A stretch of 15,698 nt of DNA from Ophiocordyceps camponoti-saundersi (nom. inval.) (GCA_003339415.1 PDHQ01000564.1:1-15698), one strand, 5' to 3'; shown: positions 1 to 10,400, counted from the first letter of the stretch. A program made the numbers and translations. The notes: generated from the letters alone by a model not told the origin.

Positions 1-394
1 CGCCTAACTTATCTTACGGTTTATTCTCTTATAATATTCGTATTACCTTACTTATTACCTACTTATTCCTTTTTACTTAAATTATCTAATCCTTCCTAGT
101 ACTATATTTAATTCCTCTCCGTTCTAATATTAATATCTCGTATTTTTTTTAACTATAACTTATTATCTTACGCTCCCTATTATCTTACTTAAACCTCTAT
201 AGCTAATCCCTTAAATCTTTATTTTTTAACTTTACTATATTATTATATATTTATATAAAAAGTATATTTTTTAAATAGCCTAAATTACCTACGTATTACT
301 ATTATTATTTCTTATATTACCTTTTATCCTACTCTCCCTTTACTCTTCTCCTACTCGCTCTATCTTATCCTTCTCCCCCTCTTCTCCTCTCCTT
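1..394. other. AT-rich non-genic stretch
   Basis: No reading frame or recognisable motif is visible on either strand. The + strand is pyrimidine-rich, with CT-rich runs at about 320-400, and CpA/TpG are almost missing. The CT-rich run resembles the one just before repeat B (about 4366-4424), so the A repeat may start slightly earlier than I placed it. Confidence 0.5.
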
Positions 395-1805
395 ACCTAT
401 TATACCTTTAACGGCTAGAAAATAGCGTCCTAATAGTATCCGTAATCGTCTTATAAGATATCTCTTACTAATTATAATAACGCCCTGCGATTATTAAGTA
501 CTTAGTATATCCTTTTTAATAAAGATTACTTAGATATCTTAATTACTTATTAAGATCGAGTTTTCTATCTATACCGTCTCTATTTATATAGTAATATACC
601 CTATTTTAGAAATACTAATATCTAGGTATATATTACTTTTTATTTCTTTCTTTTATATACCTATATTATTATTATTCCTTTATACCTTATATATATTAAA
701 GAAAATAATAAAAAAACTAACCCCTATCCTTATTAAGTATTATATCCCCCTTATTATATCTAACTTAATATCTTAAACTAATATCCCTTTATATTCTAGT
801 ATCTTCTCTAATATACGTATACTAGGTATTATACTATTAACTATTACTAACTTTACTACTATTCTCCTTTAAGCTATTATAATTATATTCTATTAGATAA
901 TAATATCTCGGAAACGTCTACTAATTAATATTATATCCCCTTCTCTTACGTCGATAAGGATATTTTATTAGACGATATATATCTTTACTTTTATATTTAC
1001 CGACTAGCTATCGAGTTTAGCGCGACTAATTTTTAGTTTTATACCTTAGGACTAATATCCTCTTCTATAAGGAAAAACCTCTTTCTCCCTAACTCTTATT
1101 TAGTATTTAGGTTAATAGATAATATTTAGGAAGTATATTAGTTAAAGCTCGAAGCTTTACGTAAATAGATAGCTACTACTATTACTACTTCTTTATAAAT
1201 TAAAAGGCAAATACCTTAAGAATTACACCGTATAATAAAGCTTTAACCTAATTTAATATACTTAGTTATTAATTATTTACTTCGTTATAATAATTATTAT
1301 TTTATTATATAATATCGCGGGGGGAGAAGGATACCCTAAGCAAGCATAGTAGATACCTAAGGGGCGTAACTTCTTAGGTAACTAGAGTCTTTAACTAATA
1401 TAAAGGGGGATCTCTAGCTATAGAGGAATAAGCTAGATAGTAATTCTCTATAGGGAAAATAATAAGAAGTTAGTTTTCTATATAAAGATAAGAGAAAGAA
1501 GAGAAAAAAGGACGGAAACTATTTAATTAAGTAGTAAGGATTTTAGAATAAGTATCTAAAATAGTAATTTAGAATATAAAAGTATAAAGTTTAAAATAAA
1601 GTTATAATTCCGTTTAGTAGTTTTTACTATAAGTCCTTTTTAAGACTTAACTTACGATATACGATTTTTATAATAGCTATAAAGATAAGGTTAAGGGCTA
1701 ATTATTTACTTAATTTGTCCTCTTTCGAGGGAAAACTAATCTATATTATATACCCGGGGATCGCCCCTATCTTAAATTAGCCACCTTCGCGTATTAACCC
1801 TTAGC
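395..1805 (+). repeat. Dispersed repeat copy A (LTR or 5' part of a gypsy-type element)
   Basis: This segment aligns by eye with 4480-5996 in the same orientation. Shared landmarks include the AAGATAAGGTTA run near 1681, a TCTTTCGAGGGAAA stretch near 1722, and a TATATAAAG box. The spacing between the copies is about 4.17-4.18 kb, with small indels. Because copy B sits directly upstream of gag, A may be a solo or orphan long terminal repeat of the same family. Its length is at the upper end for fungal LTRs. Parts of the repeat (about 880-1230) also read as a degraded coding frame that matches copy B codon for codon, so A could instead be a fragment of the element's 5' coding region. The outer limits are approximate because both copies are heavily mutated. 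Confidence 0.6.
1479..1487 (+). promoter_or_regulatory. TATA-like box in repeat A
   Basis: TATATAAAG is followed by a purine-rich AGAGAAAGAAGAG stretch. It is conserved in repeat copy B at 5656. If the repeat is an LTR, this is a plausible U3 promoter element. TA-rich context makes chance matches common, so the support is mainly conservation between the copies. Confidence 0.3.
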
Positions 1806-1930
1806 AGCTCTTAGGAAAAGTAAAAGCGGTTAAGGGACTATTTAATCAGACCTTATAGAAGCTCTTAGCGGTTCCCTAACTAAGATAGGCGCGCGTTTTT
1901 CCTTAGGTATATCTATCGCCGCCGCGAAAA
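1751..1930. other. GC-richer island with retained CpA/TpG
   Basis: This stretch is visibly richer in G+C than its flanks and keeps CAG, GCA and TCAG trinucleotides that are nearly absent elsewhere before 12 kb. Its first part still aligns with the end of repeat B (5931-5996), but the rest has no counterpart there. An imperfect inverted repeat of about 18 bp, containing CCTATCTTA and its complement TAAGATAGG, sits near 1762-1780 and 1876-1893. One frame (from 1750) stays open for long stretches, but I recognise no protein. Confidence 0.4.
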
Positions 1931-2492
1931 AAATATTTAATTATATATATTATAACTTATAATATATTCCTTTATATATATATCTTAAAATATTATAATA
2001 TTAACCGTTACTATAATATAACTATATACTATAGTATATACTTATTTTGCGGATATTCTAGATATACTAGAAGATAATAACTTTAGATAAAAATATAAGA
2101 CCTTTTTAAACTTTAATAAGTATATTAAAATAGTTTCCTTATTTTTTATAGCCTCTATTATTCTTATATACTTTAGGCTATTTACGTAAACCTAGTAATA
2201 TCGCGGCTAATAATAATATATATTATATTCTAGTTTTCTCTAAAAAAAGGGATTAAGTAAACGTTTAGATAAACGCTAAATAGAGATAGTATACTATTAT
2301 AAACTTATATAGCTCTATATTAATCTATATTTATATTTTCTCTATCCTTAAGAGTTTGCAAATTAATATTATAAAGCCGGCTAAGGTAAAATAGCGGTTA
2401 TAATTAGAGTATATAGTATAGTCTGCCCTCCCCTTTATAAATTAAGAAAATAGTAGGTCTCTAGCCCTTAAGCTTCTCTTCGCGGCTATTAT
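1931..2492. other. AT-rich spacer, no supported gene
   Basis: 1931-2040 is almost pure TA-rich sequence. 2040-2492 has stretches that read as a weak degraded + strand frame, for example around 2180-2490, but I recognise no family and no conserved motif. Nothing else is visible. Confidence 0.35.
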
Positions 2493-2716
2493 AAAGGTTA
2501 TATATTATAAGGCGAGTCTTAAAGACCGCTTACTATAAAAAAAAAAAAAAAAAAAAAATATTAACTAGTATTATATCTATACCTTAAAATTTTTTTCTTT
2601 TTTTCTTGTATTAAAAAGGTTATATTTTATAAGGGGAGTCTTAAAGACCGATTAAAAAAAAAAAAAAAAAAAAAAAAAATATTAACTAGTATTATATCTA
2701 TACCTTAAAATTTATA
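2493..2716 (+). repeat. Direct duplication of a ~100-bp poly-A segment
   Basis: Two near-identical copies start at 2493 and 2615, an offset of 122 bp. Each carries AAAGGTTATAT, then GAGTCTTAAAGACCG, then a homopolymer A run (22 A at 2537-2558; 26 A at 2654-2679). Each ends with TATTAACTAGTATTATATC and ACCTTAAAATTT. The A runs could be retroposon tails or simple slippage expansions. The common 3' flank after both tails argues for tandem duplication of one unit over two independent insertions. Confidence 0.75.
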
Positions 2717-3496
2717 TCTTTATATCTCGGATTATTAGCTTTAACACTATTTTAGATATTTAGATAGTTTAATTAAATAGTCTAATAGCTATTTTCTCTT
2801 TTCTTCCGCTTTTATATAGAAAATTAACTTTTTTACTAATTACCGTAGATAATTATAATCCGGCCTATTTTTAATAGCTAGGGATACCCCTATATCTATT
2901 ATAGATACTATTATATAAAAAATCACGCCCCTTAGGTATTACTATAGTCCCTCCGCGTATAATTAACTTCTTCTTTATATCTTATATATATAAACTAGCT
3001 TATTCCCTAATATTTAAACACCCCCTTATCTTAGTTATAGACTATAGTTACGCTTAGTATATCCCCTTTACTACGCGCTACGGTACTTAAATATATAATA
3101 CCTCCTATCTTTATTATATAATTTTACTCTTTAATATAGGTATATTTTTTTATTTTTTTTTCGTTATTTCTTTTTCTAGCCTATCCTTTTTACTAAACTT
3201 TAGATATATATATATCCGGGTTTTAAATACTTTACTAAACCCCTTATCTCTCTAATACTTATATAGTCTATATATCCTATATTCCTTTTCTCTTATCGTT
3301 TTTTTCTCTATAGCTTATCCCTTTTAAGAACCTTTATATATAAATATCTATACCTATTTTTTACTAGTATATTAAACCCCTTCTCTCTCTTAATCTTAAC
3401 TATACGCCCCCTATCTTATAGTTTATCCCCCTATAACTTCCGTATTCCCTTACTTTATCACTTACTTACCCTTCTTTACCTAAACTATTTATACCT
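2717..3496. other. AT/pyrimidine-rich non-genic stretch
   Basis: The + strand is rich in C and T from about 2940 onward, with short CCCCTT and TATAT runs. I see no reading frame, RNA gene or long repeat on either strand. Confidence 0.4.
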
Positions 3497-3870
3497 TTTT
3501 AGTATTATATATTCTCCTCTCCGCCCGGAATCTAATCTCTCGTTTTTGCTAATTATAAACCGTCTAACTATTCGTAGTACTATATATTATTCCTATCCGC
3601 CCGGGATCCGATCTCTTATATTCTGCTAATTATAAACCGTTTAATTATTCGTAATATTATATATTATTCTTATCCGCCCGGGATTTAATCTTTCTCGTAT
3701 CCTACTAATTATAAACTATCTAATTATTCGTAATATTATATATTATTTCTCTCCGCCTAGGATTCGATCTCTCCTATATCCTGCTAATTATAAACCGCCT
3801 AATTATTTATAATACTATATATTATTCCTCTCCGCCTAGAATTTAATCTCTCGTATTCTACCGATTATAA
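3497..3870. repeat. Tandem repeat, about 5 copies of 77-79 bp
   Basis: A conserved block recurs at 3548, 3625, 3704, 3783 and 3860 (spacings 77, 79, 79 and 77 bp): GCTAATTATAAACCG, then AATTATTCGTAATA, then TATATATTATTCCT, then CCGCCCGGGAT and an ATCTCTC tract. Copies differ mostly by C/T and G/A transitions, for example CCCGGGAT against CCTAGGAT. The last copy merges into the 314-bp duplicated block that follows. No coding function is evident. Confidence 0.8.
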
Positions 3871-4428
3871 CTTATTACTTTATATACTTTACTATCTCTC
3901 TCTTAAACCTTTACGGCTATTAGATACTATACCGGAGATATATTTATATACTCTTTAAACTCTAATATATCCGTAAGAAAAAAAAAAAACTCCTATCGTT
4001 ACTTAATCTTTTACGTATTAGCACTATTATTATATATATAAATACTATTTTACCCCCCCTCTCCTTCTCCTCCTCCCTTACTTATCCTATCTTCTATCTC
4101 CGCCCCCTTAAACTAATTATTTATAGTACTATATATTATTCCTCTCTGCCTAGAATTTAATCTCTCGTATTCTACTAATTATAACTCGTTACCTTATATA
4201 CTTTACTATTTCTCTCTTAAACCTTTACGGCCGTTAGATACTATTCTAAAGATCTATTTATATACTCCCTTAACTCTAATATATCCGTAAGAAAAAAAAA
4301 GTCCTATCGTTACTTAATATTTTACGTACTAGCACTATTATTATATATATTAATACTATTTTACTCCCCCTCTCCTTCTCCTCCTCCTTTACTTATCTTA
4401 TCTTCCTTCTATCTCCGCCCCCTTTAAC
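3801..4428. repeat. 314-bp direct duplication, two adjacent copies
   Basis: Copy 1 is 3801-4114 and copy 2 is about 4115-4428. Both begin with AATTATTTAT, include ACCTTTACGGC, TATATCCGTAAG followed by an A run (12 and 9 A), CCTATCGTTACTTAAT, and a CT-rich tail ending in ATCTCCGCCCCCTT. Identity is high by eye, and differences are mainly transitions. Copy 1 overlaps the last unit of the 78-bp tandem array, so the block probably arose by duplication of the array's end plus its flank. Confidence 0.8.
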
Positions 4429-4479
4429 TATCTTATTCGATACTTTTTATTTTTTAGCCCCTATTTCCCTATTCTTTTC

Positions 4480-5996
4480 TCTATTTGCCTCCCTTACCTC
4501 TAACGAAAAACTAGAATAATAGCCTAACCGTAACCTTAGTCCTCTTATATAAGATCTTAAATTAATCGCAATAATACCTTATATTTACTTAATACCCGCT
4601 ATACTTTATTCGATCGTAAATATTTAGATATTATAATTACTTATTAAAACCGAGTATTCTACTTATATCGCCTCTATCTATATTATAATATACTATATTT
4701 CGAGAATATCGATTCCTAGGTATATACCTATTATTTCTCTTTCTCCTATTCGTCTCCTATCTCGTTATTACTTTTATATATTTTTTATTCTTATTACTTC
4801 TCTTATCTTATAAGTATATTAAGGGGATCGATAAATAAAACTAACCCTAATACTTATAAATTATTACCCCCTTCCTATTATATTTAACTTGACTTTTTAG
4901 AATAATATCCTTTTATATTTTAGTGCCTCCTTTAATATACTTATATTAGGTATTATACTTATAATTATTATAAGCTATATTACGATTCTCCCTTTACCCG
5001 CCGGGATAATATTATATCGGATAATACTAGCTCCGAAATATTCGCCGACGAAGACTATAACCCCTTCGCTTACGTTAGCGAGGATATTTTATCCGATAAT
5101 ATATACCTATATTTTTATATCTACCGAATAGCTCTCGAGTTTAGTACTAGGGAATTATAATCCTATACCTTAGGATTAATATTTTTTATAATAAGTACTA
5201 ATATCTTTCTCCCTTTACCTTAACTAGTATTTAGGTTAATAGATAACTTTTAGAAAGTATCTTAGGAAAAGCTTAATAATTTACGTAAAAAGATAGCTAT
5301 TACTATTATTATTTCTTTAAGGATTAAAAAGCGAATACCTAAAGCTTTATAAGATATAATAATACGGTTAAATAGGCTAATATTTCTAATTATTAATATG
5401 CTACTTAGTTATAATAATAATAATAATCTTATATAAAATTTTATATATAAATAAGTATAATATATAATACCTTTTTAAATATAAGCTATTTTAGCGGGGG
5501 AAGAAGGATACCTTAAGTAAGCATAGTAAATACCTAAGTAGCGTAACTTTTTAGGTAACTAAAGGCTTTAACTAATATAAGGGGGGGTCTCTAGCTATAG
5601 GGGGAAAAGCCGGATCGTAATTCTTTATAGAGAAAATAATAAAAAGTCGGTTTTCTATATAAAGATAAGAGAAGAAAGAGAAGGGAAGATAAGACTAACT
5701 TAATTAAGTGCTAGGGACCTTAGAGTAAGTATTTAAATTAGTAATTTATAGTATAAAAATATAGAGTTAAAAATAAAGTTATAATTCTATTTAGTAGAGT
5801 TTTTATCTTAAGGTCCTCTCTAAGACTTAACTTACGATATATAACTTTTATAAAAGCTATAAAGATAAGGTTAGAGGCTAATTACTTACTTAATTTCTTC
5901 CTCTTTCGAGGGAAACTAATCTAAGCTATATACCTAGTAATAACCCTAGTCCTATATTATTTACCTTTCGTATCCTAATCCTTAGATACCTTTTAT
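4480..5996 (+). repeat. Dispersed repeat copy B, upstream of gag (putative 5' LTR or 5' coding part)
   Basis: This is the second copy of the repeat seen at 395-1805, in the same orientation and directly before the gag relic, which is where a 5' LTR and leader would lie. It contains a degraded frame (codon starts = 1 mod 3) at about 4990-5450 whose amino-acid sequence is recognisably shared with copy A. Shared words include FYIYR, YTLGLI and VFRLIDN. The frame is the same as gag's, so this could be an N-terminal extension of gag and not an LTR. The linker between its two coding-like parts differs from copy A by about 50 bp, not a multiple of three, which argues against one uninterrupted protein. 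No primer-binding site could be identified. Confidence 0.6.
5656..5664 (+). promoter_or_regulatory. TATA-like box in repeat B
   Basis: TATATAAAG is followed by a purine-rich AGAGAAGAAAGAG stretch, at the position equivalent to 1479 in copy A. It could be the promoter of the retroelement if copy B is its 5' LTR. The gag relic begins about 350 bp downstream. Confidence 0.3.
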
Positions 5997-6000
5997 TAAC

Positions 6001-7140
6001 GGTAACATATTACTTTATAATATTTATATTAATACTAAGAATAGTATAATAACTAAAGCGGACTTAAAGGTTTTGCAAATATTACTTAAAGAGAGATTTA
6101 CTCTAAACTATATCTTATAGTAACCTCGAGTGCCGATAATATTTAGCTAGTAAGATAGTAAGTTACTTTAGACGTACTATAATCGCACTCGCTAGATATT
6201 TCGGTCTATCGGAGGATAAGACCGGGTATCGGCTATATAAGTCCTTCCCCTACTAGAGATAGCTATACTTAGTATAATTATCTAAAAGTTTATTACGGGC
6301 ATAGCCGACTAAAAACTTCGATATATTATAACTACTTAATAAGCTATAATAGCTTTAAGTCTTATAGAAGTATAAGATATCGTCTAGGTAGCTAAGGATA
6401 TTTATCTTATAGAATAAGTTAAGCGCTAGGCCCGTAAGTAAGTAGTAACGGCTTTAATTATACGATAGCTCTTCTAAGAGAAGTTTAGCTACTCCCCTAA
6501 TATATTAGTTAAGGAGAGACTAAGATATAAGCCCCGCTAGTAAATATTAACTCCCTAAGCTACTACTAATATAACTATAGTAAGCTATTAGGACTAACCT
6601 AACTAGACGGGGTATCCTAGTAATAATATTTGCCTAGACTAGATAGACCGTTTTAATAGCTTAAATCGTAGGACTTACCGAGGAGGTCGAGGTAGGTCTT
6701 ATCGCCCTTTAAATAACTACCGCTAGAATAACCGCTAGAGTAAGTATCGCGAGTTCCGTAAAGCTTATCGCGGGGGCCGTAGTAGTAACGATAGTAAATA
6801 GGTTACCTAGGCAAACCCGAAAAATTCGACTAATATATATATAAATAGTTTACTTTCTCTTCTACTAGACTAGGTTATTTGCTTTAAATGCGGGCAACCC
6901 GGGTATTATGCTATATTTTACATTACTCCCGAAGCGTAGTATCTTTAAGGCTAGGAGAAAGATATTTTAAGAGGTCTAACTATAGCTAATAGAGTCTCGA
7001 AGCCCCCTTAATAAGCATTTACTATACCTCTACCGATAATATAAGCTATTACGGCGTATTAGGTTAACCTAGGATATTAAGACCTTTTAGAACGGAACCT
7101 CTGCTAAGGTCTAATTAATAAACTCTATAATATACCTATA
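6001..7140 (+). pseudogene. Retrotransposon Gag (capsid/nucleocapsid) relic
   Basis: Gag forms the virus-like particle and binds element RNA. The frame starting at 6001 continues without indel into the protease. It shows a helical, charged capsid-like part (about 6061-6540), an Arg/Gly-rich basic stretch (about 6664-6780, including YRGGRGRSYR), and a single zinc knuckle at 6880-6921. The knuckle would be CX2CX4HX4C. The first two Cys codons (TGC at 6880 and 6889) survive, but the His is TAT (6904) and the last Cys is TAC (6919), both giving Tyr. These two changes are what CpA-to-TpA and TpG-to-TpA produce. More than 30 in-frame TAA/TAG codons are present and no TGA. The start codon cannot be placed, because ATG would have become ATA. 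Identification rests on the knuckle and its position before protease and RT. Confidence 0.8.
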
Positions 7141-8460
7141 GACGGTACTAGGAACGTTTATTTTAATATTATTAGTCTAGGAATCGATAAGTCTATATAA
7201 GGTAATATATATAGCGTTAATAATACTAATACTATAGCTCGCAAGCTTTAATCCCTAGCTATAATAGATAAAGATAACGTTAAACTTAGTAAGATAGTTC
7301 GTAACGCACTTATAATATTAGTTATAGTAGCCGGCCTTAGCAAACCGGCTATTAAGAAAAGATTAATTAACCTAACGCTTTTAGAAGAAACGTTTAAGAA
7401 TAACTCTAATCTAAAGGTAACCCTTTATTATAAAGCACCTAAAGTGCTTAATTAGCCGGGACTATCTAGTGCTAAAAAGAGCACTATAGCTAATAAGAAG
7501 AAAAGAGCTAAAGGTTTAGCGGAAGTTTTAGTAAAAGATAGCTTAGGTAATATTAATTAGATTAAACTTACGAAAAGATTTATTATACCTATTAATTTAG
7601 TAGATTTCTAATAAGTAAGTTTAGAAGGGGCTAAGTAATTTAAGCACCTCTCGTTACGTAAGAGATAGACCTCTATAAAGATAAAGGCTAAAAGTAAAAG
7701 CAAGGGCAAGTTTAAAGTAGTATATATTAATAGTAATAAAGTTAACCTAGCTAGGCAGGATACTAATACCCGTTTAATTAAAGAAACTAGGGGCTGCAAG
7801 ACTTTTAGAGTTTTATATACTATCTTATTCTAAGTCGATAGTAAAGATAAGTCCTTAAAGCTAGCAGATAAGAATATAATAGCAAACTAAAGGTCTTAGG
7901 TAAGTTTTATTAATTACGATTTTGCCGATTATAATAAGATCCCCGTTATAAACTTAAAAGATATTAAGTTTAGTAAGCTAGCTATAAAAGTCGCGGACGG
8001 ATTATATATTCCTATTTATAACTTTGCTATCTTAAGTATAAATATCTCTAAGGTAATTAGAGAAGTCTAAGCGATTATTAAGCCTAAAAATAATACCGTG
8101 GTTAATAACTTACCCCTCCTATTAGGAATACCTTAGCTCTTTAACGTTAACGCCGTTATCTATATTAAGACTGGCATTTTAATAATTAGGGATCGTAATT
8201 AAAGTAATACGCCGGTAGCCTTATAAGGCCCGCTAATAGCTATATTACTAAGATAGAAGTTAGTTCTAGCGCCTAACGCCCCGCTTATCTTAAAGAAGTT
8301 TATTAGGCTCCCTAAATTAACGTCTAAGGGTATAGATAGCGATAACGAGAACGACTCCGAGACCTCTTCTAAGAACTTAACTTCTAAGAATAATAACGAT
8401 AACTAGACTAAATCGTTAAACTAAGTTATTAGCGCCGACCTAAGTAAATTATAAAACTAT
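7141..8460 (+). pseudogene. Retropepsin-type aspartic protease relic, in frame with Gag
   Basis: The protease would cleave the Gag-Pol polyprotein. The best motif is LLLGIP followed by a stop where Trp is expected (8116-8136). It is followed by Asn-Ala-Val-Ile and an Ile-rich strand, the usual C-terminal part of gypsy-element proteases (LLGxPWL pattern). A possible catalytic site is Val-Asp-Ser at 7834-7842, but the expected Gly reads as Lys (AAA), so this assignment is tentative. A Lys-rich region (about 7441-7700) precedes the domain. An acidic Ser/Asp/Asn/Glu-rich linker (8329-8403) follows it. The frame is continuous with gag, which fits a Gag-Pro fusion. Stops are TAA and TAG only. Confidence 0.65.
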
Positions 8461-8522
8461 AACTAATTAGAAACGTTATTATTAGTTTAAACTTTATATA
8501 TTTTATTATAAACCCGATTACT

Positions 8523-9800
8523 TTATTTATAAGCCACGCCCTTAGATTAATAAGGCAGGCTATATATATGCAGACTTAGATAGACTTTTATATAAATTAT
8601 ACTTTTACTTCTTACTATTTTCCCCTCGTTAATTCTAATCTCCTTTCCTTAACTATAGCTATTATAGAGACCGTACTTAATAGTCCCCTATAATTATAAA
8701 GCGATCTAGCTACTAAACTTATAACTAAATAACGTTTAAGTAGATAATACTAGCTTAGGCTATAAGTAAATAGGCTATTAGCGTTACTATTCTTAATATA
8801 GAGGAGAGTTTAGCGATAAGAAATTAATACTTCTATTAATAAATATTTAGTTATAGTATAGTTTAATACTTATAGTATCACGCTCGGACCTTTAGTCCTA
8901 GATTACTTATAAGAGGAGATCGCACGCACGTTCTATACCTATCGTAACCTTAAGGGTTAAGATATACGCGATATGCTACTTATAAACTTATTCCTATATT
9001 ATCTAAAAATTATACCGGGAACTAAATTATAGTGCCGTAGTAGAAAGAAGAGATATAGTGCCTTAGAATAATATTAGATAAATAAAATTATTCGTAAGAA
9101 TATTAACTTAGGAATCTATAAGTATATAGTAGCGGCTAATAGCGAGTTAAGCTAATAGTCGGCGGAACTTATTATAGTAGTTAAGGATAAGTCTAACCTA
9201 TAAGCTAAAATACGATTAATAATTAACTACTATAATATTAATAAAGACTTGCTAAGTACTACTATCCCGTTACTATTAGAGCTCTATAATAGACTCTTAG
9301 ATCTAAGAATAGGTTTATTTAGTATATTTAACTTAAAGTATAGCTACTAAGCTATACCCGTTATATCTAAACTACGCTATATTCTAGCGTTTTAAATCCC
9401 TAGCTTTTCCTAATTATAGCCTATAAAGCTCCCTTAGGGAACTTAATCCGCAGCTTATAGCTTTACCGAAAAAACGAAGCTAGTATTTAGGGCTATACCC
9501 GAACCTCTGCCCGAACTATCTTTATTAGCGGTCCCTACTAAAAGCTATTATATCGCGCCTCTTAATAACTATATAGATAATATCTTCTTAAAATATATTA
9601 TATTCGAGGAATAATAAGCGTTTATTAGGGACTATTTTCTACTTAGATTATTATAGGCCTTACTCCGGTTAAGTTTTAAGAATATCTTTCTTAGTATAAT
9701 AGAAATCCTAGTAATAGGATAGATATATTATATAGGTAGACGGATTATAATTAAGCTTAGGAGGCTTTAGAAAATCTAAGAATAGCCGGTGCTAATAAAC
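8523..9800 (+). pseudogene. Reverse transcriptase relic (Ty3/gypsy type)
   Basis: The frame (codon starts = 0 mod 3) gives the full series of gypsy RT landmarks. PGTK lies at 9015-9026. RLIINYYNIN (family pattern RxxxDYRxLN) begins at 9213. FSIFNLKYSY (family pattern FSxLDLxxGY) begins at 9318. The catalytic YxDD box reads YIDN at 9570-9581, followed by FLKY. LSFKNIFL is near 9669-9692. The palm Asp in the FSxLDL motif is Asn (AAC at 9330), and the second Asp of YxDD is Asn (AAT at 9579). Both are GAC/GAT-to-AAC/AAT after a T, the RIP context. The first Asp of YxDD (GAT at 9576), preceded by A, is kept. 8523-9000 is a weakly conserved N-terminal part with no domain I can name. The enzyme would have copied element RNA to DNA in the particle. 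Confidence 0.9.
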
Positions 9801-10400
9801 TAGAAGTAAGTTAGGGTATTTCTTAGAGTAATCGGACCTTACTAAAGATAAATAGTTAATTGCGCGGAGTTCTCCTAACTATTAACGCGACTTACTAGAA
9901 ATGTTCCCTTCTTATAGGGGCTATCTAAGGCTTTATCCTTTATAATCCTTAAGTCTCTCGCTAAAGTAATAGTAGCTATTTACGGGCCTTAACTTAATAA
10001 GCTAGTACTTATATATATAAATATTTTAAGGTTCGGAGTAGGTTACGTTATCTTATAGGAATAAGGAGATAGCTTAGTGCCGATCTTATACGACTCCTTT
10101 CTCTTTACGAAGATATAGCGTAATTATAGAATATATAAGCAAGAACTTTATACTTTAGTTAAATTCTGCTATTATTACTAATATCTATTTTATATAATAG
10201 ATAAATTAACTATCTTTATAAACTACTTCCTTATTATATAGTTTTTAATATCTAAGGGCTATAAAGGTATCTACGCTTAATAGGTAACTAAGCTGCGACT
10301 ACTAAATATTAAGATTGCCTATATTAAGGGTTTGCGAAACTAGGCTGCGGATAGTTTATCTAGGACTATCTTCCTATCTAATAAATACTAAGCTGCGGAC
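9801..10400 (+). pseudogene. RNase H domain relic
   Basis: This is the continuation of the pol frame after RT. The TDASxxG-like motif reads as Ile-Asn followed by Ile-Leu and then FGVGY (from about 10017), so its Asp is Asn (AAT at 10020). The Glu in QELYTLV (GAA near 10144) is retained. The third metal ligand, normally TDH, reads Ile-Asn-Tyr (AAC at 10221). The C-terminal AADSLSR motif (10344-10364) is intact, including its Asp (GAT at 10350, preceded by G). RNase H would remove the RNA strand during reverse transcription. Two of the four metal ligands are gone, so it is inactive in addition to being interrupted by stops. Confidence 0.85.

Noticed and set aside
2040..2490. Degraded protein-coding frame upstream of the poly-A duplication
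   Set aside because: Some stretches look codon-like, but no motif, second copy or family match supports it.
3590..3860. tRNA- or SINE-like B box (GGATTCGATC) in the 78-bp repeats
   Set aside because: Only one copy resembles the consensus, no A box lies at a suitable distance, and no cloverleaf stems could be paired on either strand.
7608..7799. 63-residue open reading frame on the - strand, hydrophobic
   Set aside because: It is antisense to the Gag-protease frame, relies on a TTG start, and its Leu/Ile-rich composition follows from the Lys/Asn-rich sense strand. It is a shadow.
8486..8492. TTTAAAC as a -1 slippery heptamer near the protease/RT frame switch
   Set aside because: Its codon phase does not match the Gag-protease frame, and the sequence is mutated, so the match is likely chance.
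9570..9581. YIDN as a genuinely variant RT active site
   Set aside because: GAT-to-AAT after T is the general mutation in this region, and neighbouring stops show the gene is dead. It is damage, not a functional variant.
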